Assembly (NCBI RefSeq): GCF_018069875.1
Contig: NZ_JAGQDF010000003.1
Location: 124,001-188,000 of the forward strand
Length of the DNA: 64,000 nucleotides
Source of the DNA: Ideonella alba
GTDB taxonomy: Bacteria; Pseudomonadota; Gammaproteobacteria; Burkholderiales; Burkholderiaceae_C
Reading direction: 5' to 3'
Part shown: piece by piece, positions 8,997 to 21,200 of the stretch
Layout: every line of letters starts with the position of its first letter
Position numbering within the stretch: the first letter of the stretch is position 1
Notes under the pieces: generated by a model
The model's database searches: none
Told to the model about the DNA's origin: nothing
What the model saw: only the letters and a program-made list of their open reading frames with translations
Position numbers and translations under genes: made by a program

Positions 8997-10475
8997 ATGA
9001 ACATCCGTCTGATCGCCCTGGCCGCGCTGGCCGCTGTGGGCACTGCCCACGCCACCTCGCTGTCGCCGGCGCAGATCGATGCCGCCCGTGGCGTCGATCT
9101 GAAGGAAGTGCGCATCTACGGCGCCTCGGCCCAGACCCCGGCGCTGGCCGCCTACATGGCCGACATCTGCGGCGCCATGGACACCTACCGCATCGGCACC
9201 GACCACGTCGCCTATGCCTGCGTCACCACCAAGGACGCCAAGACCGGCTCGCAAGGCTATGCCGCCGGCACCAAGCTGCTGGTCGTCAAGCGCGACGCCG
9301 GCGGCTCCGCCTGGGGCGTGACGCCGGTGGCCGCCGAACTGCCGGAGAAGTCGCTGCTGGTCAACGTCGCCAACTGCGGCACCGGCTACGTGCCGGGCGG
9401 CAGCACCGCCTGCCTGAGCACCGCCACCCAGATGGCCGTGCCGCACGCCGGCATCTCCGACGTGGAGCCCGCGCTGCACGTCGCGCCCTTCACCGTCAAC
9501 AAGGTCAAGGGCGTGTACCTGAACCTGCCCGCCGGTGTCGATGACGGTGGCCTGCCCTGGGCGCCGCCGGTCAAGGTGACGGCGATGGACACGGCCGCGC
9601 TGGGTCAGACCGCCTTCGGCGTCGCCGTCAGCCCGGCGCTGTACGCCAAGCTGCAGGCCGCCCAGGGCACGACCGGCGTGCCGACCGTGGGCCGCGCCCA
9701 GGTCGCCGCGGTGCTGGCCGGCTATGTGCGCGCTGCCGCGGGCTACGCCGGCTGGTCGGCGCTGACCGGTGATGTGGCCGACGACGCCAAGACCGTGGTG
9801 ATCTGCCGCCGCACCGCCGGCTCGGGCACCCAGGCCGCGTCCAACGCCTTCTTCCTGGAAGTCGGCGCGCTGACCGACACCGCCACCGGCATGCTGGAGC
9901 CGCTGACCACCGCCACCGCGCCGGTCAACGCCTTCGACACCAGCATCCCCGGCGTCTCGGTCTACCACGGCTCGGGCACCGGCAACGTGCTGACCTGCCT
10001 GACCACCAACCCGGGCTCGGCCTATGCGCTGGGCGTGGTCACCGGCGAGCGTGACGACAGCGCCACCACCTGGAAGTTTGTGAAGATCGACAACGCCGAA
10101 ATGACGACGGCCAACATGCGCAAGGGCCTGTACCCCTTCGTCTACACCTCGTCGATGCAGTGGAACAAGGCCGAGAACCTGACCATCGGCCGCGACAAGG
10201 CGATGATGGGCTTCCTGGGCCATGTGCGCGCCAACGCCGCCAACGTCAACTTCCTGGCCACCGCCCCGGTGCCGCGCGTGCTGGCCCTGCCCAGCCACTG
10301 GTCCAACACCACCGAGTCCTGCGCCAGCGCCACCGGCAACAACGCGCTCTACGGCTCCTGCGTCGAGCGTCTGGACTACGGCTCGGTCTACAACCCGGCC
10401 TCCTTCCTGTACGGCCTGGCCGCCAGCAAGAACTACAAGACCAACAGCGCCGCGCCGCTGCGTCAGGTCCGCTGA
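8997..10475 (+). CDS. Secreted PstS-like (phosphate-binding-fold) protein
   Basis: 492 residues. I chose the ATG at 8997 because GGAG at 8986-8989 is 7 nt away, whereas the ATG at 8991 is too close. A clear signal peptide (MNIRLIALAALAAVGTAHA) leads into a mature protein that starts like a periplasmic binding protein (EVRIYGASAQTPALAAYMADIC). It carries RRTAGSGTQAASNAFF, reminiscent of the phosphate-contacting S-G-T loop of PstS. It is longer than PstS (about 350) and has several Cys pairs. No ABC transporter genes are adjacent; it sits between an EpsA-like regulator and a two-partner-secretion locus, and a strong terminator follows. Phosphate binding is inferred from motif likeness only. Confidence 0.6.
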   Translation: MNIRLIALAALAAVGTAHATSLSPAQIDAARGVDLKEVRIYGASAQTPALAAYMADICGAMDTYRIGTDHVAYACVTTKDAKTGSQGYAAGTKLLVVKRDAGGSAWGVTPVAAELPEKSLLVNVANCGTGYVPGGSTACLSTATQMAVPHAGISDVEPALHVAPFTVNKVKGVYLNLPAGVDDGGLPWAPPVKVTAMDTAALGQTAFGVAVSPALYAKLQAAQGTTGVPTVGRAQVAAVLAGYVRAAAGYAGWSALTGDVADDAKTVVICRRTAGSGTQAASNAFFLEVGALTDTATGMLEPLTTATAPVNAFDTSIPGVSVYHGSGTGNVLTCLTTNPGSAYALGVVTGERDDSATTWKFVKIDNAEMTTANMRKGLYPFVYTSSMQWNKAENLTIGRDKAMMGFLGHVRANAANVNFLATAPVPRVLALPSHWSNTTESCASATGNNALYGSCVERLDYGSVYNPASFLYGLAASKNYKTNSAAPLRQVR

Positions 10476-10480
10476 GGGCA

Positions 10481-10544
10481 CGGGCGGTCGCCCGGCGACC
10501 GCCCGCCTGCCGATCGGGCGAGGCCTCGGCCTCGCCCCTTTTTT
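10481..10544 (+). terminator. Tandem hairpins ending in a U-tract
   Basis: First hairpin: perfect 10-bp arms at 10481-10490 and 10496-10505 (CGGGCGGTCG / CGACCGCCCG). Second hairpin: arms 10516-10525 and 10528-10537 (GGGCGAGGCC / GGCCTCGCCC, two-base loop) followed by six T at 10539-10544, a textbook intrinsic terminator. It ends the PstS-like gene and separates it from the two-partner-secretion locus. Confidence 0.9.
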
Positions 10545-10667
10545 CGCCCCTGTGTGACGCCCGCATGTCAGCGCGCAGGCACCGGCGTGCCATTCGCGCC
10601 CGCGGCCTGTCAACGCACCCCGGCAGCATGCGCCGCCAGACACGCTTTCTCCCAGCCCTTCCCGTCC

Positions 10668-12239
10668 ATGCGGCCTCTCGCCTTCCTCCTGCTGACCGCC
10701 CTGCTGCTCGGGCCCGCCGTGGCGGGTGCCGACGAGCCGGCCTTCGACCTCTGGGAGGTCGCGGTCGAGGGCAACACCGTGCTGAGCGTCGAGGCCATCG
10801 AGCGCGCGGTGCAGCCCCACCTGGGCCCCGGCCGCTCGATGAAGGACGTCGAGGCGGCCCGCGCGGCGCTGGAGGCGGCCTACCAGCAGGCGGGCTACCT
10901 CACGGTGCTGGTTGACATTCCCGAGCAGCGCGTGGACGAAGGCGTGGTGCGGCTGTCGGTGCTGCAGGGCCGGCTGGGCCAGGTCTGGGTGACCGGCTCG
11001 CGCTACCACGCGCAAGGCCACATCCGCGCCGCGCTGCCCTCGGCCACCCCGGGCGAGGTGCCCAACTTCACCACGCTGCAGCAGGAGCTGGCCGAGGTCA
11101 ACCGCAGCGACGCGCGCCGCGTGCAGCCGGTGATCAAGCCCGGCCGCCTGCCCGGCACGGTGGACCTGGACCTGCAGGTCAGCGACCAGCTGCCGCTGTC
11201 GGGCTCGATCGAGGTCAACAACCAGCACGCGGCCGGTACCACGCCTTTGCGCCTGAGCGGCACGCTGCGCTACGACAACCTGCTGCAGCGCGACCACAGC
11301 CTGTCGCTGACGCTGCAAACCGCGCCCGAGAAGCCCGAGGAATCGCGCGTCGCGGTCCTCAACTACAGCCTCCCCGGTGGCCAGGGCGACCTCTGGGCAC
11401 TGTCCTTCACCGACTCGAACAGCAACGTCGAGACGCTCGGCGGCACCCAGGCCCTGGGCAAGGGCCGCACGCTGGGCCTGCGCTACCACCACCCGATCGG
11501 CCAGGGCGGCTGGAGCGGCACGCTCTCGGCTGGCGCCGACCTCAAGCACCTGCGCGACACCATCTCGGCCAGCAGCAGCGCACTCGAAACCCCGCTGCGC
11601 TACCTGCCTTTCCAGCTGGCCTACGCCGGACAGTGGAGCGAGGGCCGCCAGAGCCTGCAGCTGAGCACCCAGCTCACCGTGGCCTGGGGACGGCTGCTGC
11701 AGCGCCGGCTGCTGTGCGCCGGCATCGCCTGGCAGGACCAGTTCGACTGCAAGACCCAGGGCGCCAGCGGCAGCTTCGGCGTCTGGCGCATCGACGGCCG
11801 CTGGCTGCAGCCAGCCTGGTTCGATGGGCTGTGGTCAGCACGCCTGCTGGCCCAGGTGGCCTCGGGTCCGCTGGTCAGCGCCGAGCAGCTGACGCTGGGC
11901 GGCCAGGACAACCTGCGCGGCTACCCGGACAGCGAGGTCGCGGCCGACCATGCGCTGGCCGCCAGCCTGGAGTGGCGCAGCAGCAACCTGGCCGAGGCCA
12001 TCGGCACCGGCTGGACCGAGGTGCGTCCGCTGGTCTTCGCCGACGCCGCCCGCGGCCTGCTGGCGCAGCCGGGCAGCGGCCAGGCGCCGCGCACCTCGCT
12101 GCTCTCGGTCGGACTGGGGTTGCGAATGGCCGGCGCCGGGCTGGAGGCGGCGCTGGACCTGGGCTGGCCGCTGCGCGCCAGCGCCCACGCCGAGCTGCAC
12201 GACCCCCGTCTCCACCTGCGTGTGCTCACGCGCTACTGA
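10668..12239 (+). CDS. Two-partner secretion outer-membrane translocator (ShlB/FhaC/HecB family)
   Basis: 523 residues from the ATG at 10668, where a signal peptide begins (MRPLAFLLLTALLLGPAVAGA). After it come POTRA-type domains (about 25-180; FDLWEVAVEGNTVLS, then VVRLSVLQGRLGQVWVTGS) and a 16-strand-type beta-barrel region to the C-terminal Tyr (VLTRY). The L6 plug motif R-G-Y is seen in NLRGYPDSE at about residues 417-419. TpsB proteins recognise the N-terminal TPS domain of a partner exoprotein and translocate it across the outer membrane. The partner gene begins 9 bp downstream. No clear Shine-Dalgarno is seen. Confidence 0.93.
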   Translation: MRPLAFLLLTALLLGPAVAGADEPAFDLWEVAVEGNTVLSVEAIERAVQPHLGPGRSMKDVEAARAALEAAYQQAGYLTVLVDIPEQRVDEGVVRLSVLQGRLGQVWVTGSRYHAQGHIRAALPSATPGEVPNFTTLQQELAEVNRSDARRVQPVIKPGRLPGTVDLDLQVSDQLPLSGSIEVNNQHAAGTTPLRLSGTLRYDNLLQRDHSLSLTLQTAPEKPEESRVAVLNYSLPGGQGDLWALSFTDSNSNVETLGGTQALGKGRTLGLRYHHPIGQGGWSGTLSAGADLKHLRDTISASSSALETPLRYLPFQLAYAGQWSEGRQSLQLSTQLTVAWGRLLQRRLLCAGIAWQDQFDCKTQGASGSFGVWRIDGRWLQPAWFDGLWSARLLAQVASGPLVSAEQLTLGGQDNLRGYPDSEVAADHALAASLEWRSSNLAEAIGTGWTEVRPLVFADAARGLLAQPGSGQAPRTSLLSVGLGLRMAGAGLEAALDLGWPLRASAHAELHDPRLHLRVLTRY

Positions 12240-12248
12240 CCCGCCGCC

Positions 12249-15200
12249 ATGCCGACGACCCCCGCCCGTCCCCGCCTCGCGGCCCACCGCACGCTGCGCC
12301 TGACCCCGCTGGCCGCCGCGCTGGCCCTGGCCGGCCAGGCCGTGCATGCCGCGCCCGCCGCTGCCCAGGTGCCGGTCCCGGCGGCGACCTGGCGCGTCTC
12401 GGGCAGCGGTGCCAGCGCGCCGGTGAACCGACCCAACAGCCAGGGCGGCACCACCCAGACGATCCGCCAGGACAGCGCGCGCGCGATCTACCAGTGGGAC
12501 AGCTTCGACATCGGCGCCACCAGCCAGGTCAGCTTCGACATGGCGGTGCGCGGCGGCAGTGCGCTGAACCGCGTCGTCGGCAGCGCCGCACCGTCGCAGA
12601 TCTTCGGCCGCCTGAGCGCCACCAACAACGGCCAGATCTTCCTGATCAATCCCAACGGCATCCTCTTCGGCCGCGGTGCGCAGGTCAACACCGGCTCGCT
12701 GATCGCCTCGACGTTGAACCTCAGCGACGCCGAGTTCAACAGCGGCTTCGGTCAGAGCATTGCCAACCTGTCCAGCGCGCATTTCCGCTACGACGGGGAC
12801 CCGGCGGCCTTTGTCGACAGCCGCAACTTCGTGCGCGTCGAGCCCGGCGCCAGCATCACCACCGCCAGCGGCGGTCAGGTCATGCTGTTCGCCAAGCGGG
12901 TCGAGAACGCTGGCAAGCTCAGCGCGCCGGACGGTCAGGTGATCCTGGGCGGCGGCGGCAGCGTCAAGCTCAAGCTGCCCAGCCAGGAGGCCGACCTCTA
13001 CGCGGCCGAGGAGAACGCCAAGCTGCAGGTGCTGCGCGGCTTCCTGGTGGAGATGGGCCGTGGCCCGGGCGGCGAGCACGGCAGCGTGGCCAACCTGGCG
13101 GGCGGCCAGATCAGCACGCCGCGCGGCAACACCACGCTGGTCGGTCTGGCGGTCAACCAGTCTGGCCGCATCAGCGCCACCACCAGCGTCGACGCCAACG
13201 GCTCGATCATCCTCAAGGCCCAGAGCGGCGCCGACTACAACCCGGTCACGCCCGCCTACCGTGCCACCGAGTCCGGCGCGCTGACGCTGGGGGCCGGCAG
13301 CCTGCTGTCGATCACGCCGGATACCGACACCGCCAGCAAGACCGCCTCGGCCAACGCCACGGTGCTGGGCTCGTTTGTCGAACTGGCCGGCCGCTCGGTG
13401 GTCTTCGAGCCAGGCAGCCAGTTGATCGCCCCCGGTGCCCAGGTGGTGGCACGCGCCCAGGCCACGCCCACCTACACCCGGCTGGCCGACCGCGCCGACG
13501 TGGCCGGCGACCCCGATGCCCGCATCGTGCTGGGCGAGGGCGTGCTGATCGACCTCTCCGGCACCACCACGACCACGCGCAGCGTCGCCGACCTGTTCGT
13601 CACCACCGAGCTGCTGGGCAGCAACGACCTGAAGGACGCGCCGGTCCAGAAGGACGGCCTGCTCTACCGCGCCAAGGTGACCATCGACACCCGGCTGGAC
13701 TCGCCCATCCTGGGCAGCCTGCAGGGCTACCGCGACGCGCTGGGCAAGACCGCCACCGAATGGCTCAGCCGCGGCGGCCACCTGGATCTGCGCGCCGAGG
13801 GGGCGGTCATCACCGCCGACAGCTCGCGCATCCGCCTCAGCGGCGGGCAGGTCACCTACACCGCCGCCGCCGTCGCCGCGACCCGGCTGGTGGCCGCCGA
13901 CGGCCGCCTCTACGACCTGGCCACGGCCCCGAGCGACCTGGTCTACACCGACGCCTTCAACCTGCAGAAGAGCAGCGCGATCCAGTACGACCGCTGGGGC
14001 CAGCGCCTGCAGTTCGGCCGCCGCGTCACGGCCGTGGAGGCCGGCTACGTGGCCGGCGCCGATGCCGGCAGCCTCAGCGTCATCGCACCGATCGTGCAGC
14101 TGGGCGGCCACCTGGAGGCCCGGGCCAGCCAGGGCGAGCGCCAGCAGGCCGGTCTGGACGCGCTGGCGCAGGCCGGGCGCCTGAGCGTGGGCGCCGCCAC
14201 CCAGAACGGCGACAGCGTGCTGGCCACGGCCACCGTCGATCAGCTGGCGCAGACCGCGGTGCTGAAGGACTTCCGCATCGGCCCACAGGCCCCGCAGCTG
14301 CCCGACGGCCTGGCCACCCAGCCATTGGAAGCGCCGCTGGCCGAGGGCTCGGGCATCAGCACCGAGCGTCTGCTCAACGCCGGCTTCGCGCAGATCGGGG
14401 TGCATGCCGATGGCGACGTGCTGCTGGCCCGCAGCAGCGACGAGGCGCTGCGCCTGGCCGACGGCGGCAGCCTGACGCTGGCCTCGATCACCGGCGACGT
14501 GCGCGTCGACCAGAGCCTGCGCGGCGCTGCGGCCAGCGTGACGCTGGTCAGCAAGTCGGCGTCCACCCTGGGCGGCCTGAAAACCCAGGGCGGTGTGCAG
14601 GTGGCCGACGGCGTGCAGATCGACCTCAGCGGCGCCTGGGTCAATGCCTGGCTGGGTGGCCAGGCGCGCCACACCGCCCACACCAGCGGCGGGCGCTTCA
14701 GCGCCAGCGGCATGGGGGTGCAGCTGGGGCAGGGCAGCGGGGTCGACGTGTCGGGCGGCGGTGCGGTATCGCTGGCCGGCGCCGTCACCGGCGCCGCGGC
14801 CGGCAGCATCAGCCTCAGCGATGTCACCCGGCCGGAACAGGCCCAGCAGGCCGATGCACCGGGGCTGCAGCTGCAGGGACGTCTGAGCGGCTTCTCGGCC
14901 GCCAGCAGCCAGGGCGCCACCACTGGCGGCGGCCAGCTGACGCTGCGCACCAGCCATGTCCGCATCGGCGCCAGCAGCCTGCCCGCCAGTGCCGACACGC
15001 TGCTGCTGGGCACCGGCTTCTTCGACGAGGGCGGCTTCGGCAGCTTCAGCATCGACGGCCGGCTCGGCCTGACCCTCAGCGAGGGCAGCGTGCTCGCACC
15101 GCAGCGCCGCACCTGGATGGCCACCACCGCGTCGCGCAACCTGCCCGACGGCGCGCCCGCTGCCCAGGCCTTTGTCGAAGGCCGCGCGCCGGGCCTGTGG

Positions 15201-18200
15201 CGTGGCGGGATGGCGGTGAGCCTGTCCTCGTCCGGCGATGCACAGGCCGAGGCCAGCCAGATCGACAACGGCCGCCTCAGCGTCGGCCAGGGCGCCCGCA
15301 TCGATGCGGGCGACACCGGCAGCATCCGCCTCAGCGCCTCGCACCTGGTTGATCTGCAGGGCGAGTTGCGGGCCCATGGCGGCAGCGTGACGCTGGCCAC
15401 CAGCGCCGGCGCCACGCCGGGCAGCACGCCGGGGGTGTGGGTGGGCTCGGACGCGGTGATCGATGTCTCTGGCCGTGCCCGGCTGACCCCGGACCGCAGC
15501 GACGGCCTGGTCACCGGCCAGGTCCTGGCCGGCGGCACGATCACCCTCAGCGCCGCCGACCCGGGCGCCTCGTCGGCCGCCGTGGTGGTGCAGCAGGGGG
15601 CCCGGCTGGACGCGCGCGGCAGCGCCGCGCCGCTGGACGTGACCGAGCGCAGCAGCGCCGGCACGCGCATCGAGCGGCGCCTCGTGGGCAGCGGCGGCGG
15701 CGCCCTCCAGATCATCAGCTCGGGCACCGCGGTGCTCGAAGGCACGGTCGCGCTGCAGGCCGGCGCCGACGGCCTGGCGGGCGGCAGCGTCAGCCTGACC
15801 CACGCCCCGGGCGCGGCGGTGGGCCTGAGCGATTCGGCGACGCCGCTGGACGACCGGCACCTGCGCATCGAAGCGGGCGGCACCACGCTGACCACCGGAC
15901 TGGACGCCGCGCGCCTGAGCGAGCTGGCCGCCACGCTGGGCGCCGACACCCGGCTGTCCGCCGCGCTGCTGCAGGCCAGTGGTGCGGCCGACATCAGCCT
16001 GCGCACGCCGGGCGACATCCACCTCGTGGGCGACGTGACGCTGCAGGCCCCGCGCCGGCTCAGCCTGAACAGCCAGGCGCTGGTGGTCGACGAGGGCGCG
16101 CAGGCGCGCCTGGCGGCCGCCCAGGTGGCCCTCAGCGGCCCCGAGACCCTGGGCCAGTACGACAGCGCCAACCCGGTCAGCCAGCGCGTGCCCATGAGCG
16201 GCGGCACTGGCACGCTGGACGTTCAGGCCGGGGTCGGGCTGGTGATGGCGGGTCAGCTGGTCACGGCCGGCGTGGGCACGCTGGGCCTGCAGGCCGGTGG
16301 CGCGATCCAGCTGCGCGACGGCCGGCTCGACACCCAGGCCGATGTCCGGCTGCAGGCCCCCGAAGTGGCCAGCGGCACGGGCACCGCGTTCACGCTGGAG
16401 GCCAGTGGCCATCGCCTCGCGATCAGCGGTGGCGACGCACAGGCGTCGGCCACACCGTCCGCGGGCGGCGCGATCACGCTGCGTGCTGCGCAGATCGAGC
16501 AGGCCGGCGTGCTGCGCGCCCCGAACGGCCGCCTGACGCTGGAAGCCAGCGAGTCGCTGCACCTGGCCGAGGGCAGCCTGACCTCGGTGTCGTCGACGCC
16601 CGGCCAGGTGCTGTATGGCACCTACACCGGTGGGCGCGACCAGTGGCTGGGCCTGGATGGCAGCAGCACGCGGCCCACCGGCAGCACGGTGACCGCGGCG
16701 CCCGACAAGCAGATCACGCTGGCGGCGCCCACGCTGCAGACCGCGGCAGGCTCCCGCATCGAGGCCGAGGGCGCCGGCACACTGGTGGCGTCGGAATTCG
16801 TGGCCGGCCGCGGCGGCAGCAGCAACGTCCTGGCCGGCGGTGACGGCGCGTTTGCGCTGCTGCCCTCGCTCGGCGCCGGCCAGGCGCCCTATGCCTGGCG
16901 CCTGAAGGACAGCGCGGCGGTCAGCGGCCGCCAGATCGTCATCCGCCACAGCGTCACGCTGGGCGACGGCACGGTGCTGCAGGCCGGCACCTACACCTTG
17001 CTGCCCGCGGCCTACGCAGTGCTGGACGGCGCCTTCCTGCTGCGACCGGCGAGCGGCACCACCACCTTGGCCGAGGGCAGCACGCTGGCCCGCACCGACG
17101 GCTCGGTCACCGTGGCCGCCCGCCTGGTCGACGCCGGCACCGGCTTCGGTGACGCCCAGCCCAGTGCCTGGCAGTTGATGAGCCGCGACACCGCGCTGCG
17201 CTACAGCGAGCTGCGCCGCACCGACCTGAGCGACGTGCTGCGCAGCCGCGCCAGCCAGCAGCAGCAGGCGGTGGGCCTGCTCGCCCACGACGGCGGCGCG
17301 GTGAGCCTGGAGGCTCGCCAGCTGAGCCTGCAGGGCCGCATGGCGCTGGGGGGCAGCGAGGCGCTGAAGGGGCGTGACGGCACGCTGGGCATCGCCGGCC
17401 GATCGATCCAGATCGACGCCCAGGCGCCGGCCGGGGACACGGACGACGGCGTGCTGCACATCGCCGCCGCGTCGCTGAACCAGGTCGACGGCGGTGCCGT
17501 CGTGCTGGGCGGCGTGCGGGTGACCGCGGCGGATGGCACAGCGCAAATCCGCACCGTGGCCGACCAGGTGGTGTTCGCCCAGGGCGCGTCGGCGCCGATC
17601 ACCGCAGCCGACGTGCTGGCCACGGCCCGCCGGGAACTCCGTGTGGCCGCGGATGCCCGCTTCGCACCCCAGCCCGGCGACGGCACCCCCGCTCAGCCGC
17701 TTACGCTGGAGGGCAGCGGCGCGGCGATGCGCGTGGCGGCATCGAGCGGCGCGACGCTGGACCGCAGCGACGCCACGCCGGATGACGCGGCGCTGCGCAT
17801 TGGCGCCGGCGTGTCGCTGGGCCGCAGCGGCGGCAGTGTCGCGCTGGACAGCACCGGGGTGGCGCAGGTCGATCCCACGGCCGTGCTGCGCGCTGGCGAT
17901 CTGCTGCTGGCGGCGCGCGAGGTGGAGCTGGCCAGCCCGACCGGCAACCGCTCGCGCCTGGCCCTGACCGAGGCCCAGACCCAGGCGCTGACGGCCGCCG
18001 AGCACCTCACGCTGCGCGCCTACGAACGCCTGTACCTGCACACCGGCAGCACGCTGGGCGGCGAGGACGCCGGCACGATCGCGATCGACACCCCCAGCCT
18101 GCGCGTGCTGGGCACCGATGGCACCGCCACGGTCCAGGCGCGCGCGCTGCAACTGAGCAACCACAGCGGGCCGCGCAGCGCCGCCTTCGGCCTGCAGGAC

Positions 18201-21200
18201 ACGGCCCTGCAGCTGCAGGCGCGCGAGACGATCTCGCTGGGCGAGGGCAGCCTCAGCATCGCCGGCGCCACCCAGGTGGGGTTGCAGGCCGGCCAGGCCA
18301 TCAGCCTGGATGGCACCGGCCGCCTGCAGGTGGCCGACGCGCTGCAGCTGAGCGCCCCGGTGATCACCAGCCACGCGGCCGGCTCGCAGTACGCGATCGT
18401 GGCCGGCGGCGCGCTGCAGGTGGACGCTGCACCGCCGGCGGCAGGCACCGACGCCGCTGCGCTGGGCAGCGCGCTCAGCCTGCAGGCCGCGAGCGCGCTG
18501 ATCGACGGCGTGATCCGCCTGCCCTCGGGACGCATCGAGGTGCAGACCGAGCGGCCGCTGGTGGTGGGCGCACAGGCCCGGCTGGACGCTGCCGGGCGCC
18601 TGGTCGAGCTGGGCACGCAGCCGGTCAGCACCGCTGGCGGCCAGATCGCGCTGTCCAGTGGCAATGGCAACCTGCGGCTGCTGGCGGGTTCGGTGCTGGA
18701 CGTCTCGGCCGGCGGCGGCCAGGGGGCCGGGGGCCAGATCAGCCTGCAGGCGGTGAAGGGGCGCATCACCACCGCGGGACAGCTGCGCGGCCAGGCTGGC
18801 TCGGCCGAGACCGGTGCCGCACTGACCCTGGACGCCGCCAGCCTGGACACCGCGGGCCTGGACGCCGCAGTCGCTGCCGGGCACTTCACCGCCGAGATGG
18901 ACCTGCGCCAGCGCGAGGGCGACCTGACGCTGGCCGCCGGCACCACGCTGAGCGCCCGCGCGATCACCCTCAGCGCCGACCAGGGCGCGCTGCAGGTGGC
19001 CGGTACGCTGGACGCGCGCGGCGCCGACGGCGGCCGCATCCGGCTGTCGGCCGCGCAGGATGTGAACGTGGCCGACGGCGCCCGCCTGCTGGCCCAGGCC
19101 ACGGCCAGCGACGGCCAGGGTGGCCGCGTGGCGCTGTCGACACTGGACGGCCGCATCGGCCTGGACGCCGGCAGCCTGGTGGCCGTGGCCGCTGGCAGCG
19201 CCGGCCAGCCGGGCCAGTCCGGCGGCCGGCTGGAGCTGCGCGCGCGCCAGCAGGGCCATGACCTGGCGATCGATCCGCTGCTCGGCCAGATCGACGGCGC
19301 CTCACGCATCGACGTGCAGGCGGTGAAGGTCTATGACGCGGTGGACCGCATCGTCGCCGGCGCGATCCAGAGCGGCGGCGCGCTGGGCACCGCGACCATC
19401 GCGGCCGACGCGGCCGGGTTCCTGGGCAGCCAGGGCGAACATGCGCAGGCCATCGCCCAGCGCCTGGCCGGCGCCCGCCCGGCCGCGGACCTGGCGGCGC
19501 TGCGTGTGCATGCCGAGGCCGAGGTCCGCGCGCCGGGCCGCCTGGAGGTGGACCCCGGCGCCGACTGGGTGCTGCCGGCTGACGCCGCGCGCATCGCCGC
19601 GGGCGGCGGCGACGCCCGCCATGTCGGCGACACCTCGCTGACGCTGCGCGCCACCGGCAGCATCAACCTGCGCTGGGGCATCACCAGCGGGCTGGACCCG
19701 ACCAGCGGCGCCGCCACCAGCGACCGCGCCGGCAACCTGACCCTGACCGCCGGCGCCGACCTGCAGGCCGCGTCGGCGCGGCAGCTGCGCCGCACCGCCA
19801 GCCCGGACGCCGCCAACCTGAACTTCAAGAGCCAGCAGGCCGGCCGGTTGAACTACACCGGCAGCAGCACCGGCGATGTCACGCTGTCGGCCGCCGGCAA
19901 CCTGGCGATGGATGTGAAGAACACCATCGTGCTCAGCACCGGGGCGCCGCGCAGTGAGGCGGCGCAGGCGGTGAAGTACCAGGCGCAGCGCTTCTTCGGC
20001 GACCAGGCACTGCAGACCGATGGCGGCGATGTGCGCCTGCAGGCGGGCAGCTCGATCCAGGGCGATGACACCGACAACGAGCGCGGTGGTGATGACGCCG
20101 GCGTGGTCGACCTGCTGTTCGGCGGCCAGCTCCTGGGCGGTGGCAACGGCAGCCTGGTCTGGGGCGGCTCGGCGGCCCAGGCGCTGGGCTTCTCCTACGT
20201 GGGCAGCTTCGGCGGCGGTCAGGTGGACCTGCGCGCCGGGCGCCACATCATCGACATGGTGGCGGTCGCACCGTCCAGCGGCTACCACCTGTCGGCGGCC
20301 GATGGCGGCAGCGGGCAGACGGTGCACTACGGCGGCGGTTCGCTGTCGGTGCGTGCCGGCGGCGACGTCGTCAGCGGTGCGTTCGAGGCCGGCGGGCGCC
20401 AGCTGCAGGTGGCAGCTGGCGGCAGCGTGATCGGCCAGCGCCGTGACCCTGGCGGCGTGGGCGCCACGCGGCTGTACTACGAGGATAACCGGGTGCAGGT
20501 GGACGCCCGCGGGCAGCTGGCGATCGGCGAGATCTCCGACGCCTACAGCGAGGCCTCCAACCCGATCCAGCTGCTCAACCGCCATGCCAGCGCGCGCCTG
20601 ACGGCGACCGCCGGCGATGCGTCGCTGGGCGGCGGCATCGCCGCGGGCGACCCATCCACCGGCTCGCTGCTGCCCGACGACACCCGCCTGGCCGCGGCCA
20701 GCGGCGACCTGCGCGTGGGCGACGCCGAGCAGCGCCCGATCGACGACGGCCGCCTGGCCCTGCTGGCCGCAGGTGACCTGCAGCTCAGCTCGCGCCTGGA
20801 TGTCTACGCCACGCGGCGCGGCCAGGACGCGCCGCTGTGGCTGGACTCGCGCGAGGTCCTGGGCTTCAACCCCAAGAACGATGCCGGCCTTCGCCTGGAC
20901 CAGAGCCAGCGCACGCCGGTGGAGATGGTGGCGCGCGATGGCGATGTGCGCATCAGCGCCCCGATCGATTCGGCCCGCGCACTGCACATCGAGGCCGGCC
21001 GCGACATCCTCGTGCAGGAGGCCGTGCAGACGCAGTTGCAGCCCGACGCCGCCAGCGGCGCGCAGAGCGATCTGGTGCTGCTGAAGGCCGGCCGCGACAT
21101 CGTCTTCAGTGGCGGCTATGGCTGGATGCGCGTGGGCGGCAGCGGCCAGGTGCTGCTGCTGGCCGGCCGCGACATCGACCTGGGCAGCGCCAGTGCGCTC

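Noticed and set aside
10668-12239. The secreted PstS-like gene as the first gene of the two-partner secretion operon
   Set aside because: A strong intrinsic terminator lies between them at 10481-10544, so they are probably separate transcripts.
11835-19259. A very long open frame on the minus strand, antisense to the exoprotein gene
   Set aside because: It mirrors the repetitive GC-rich TpsA gene, has no signal, no ribosome-binding site and an Ala/Gly/Arg/Gln composition typical of the complement of such coding sequence.
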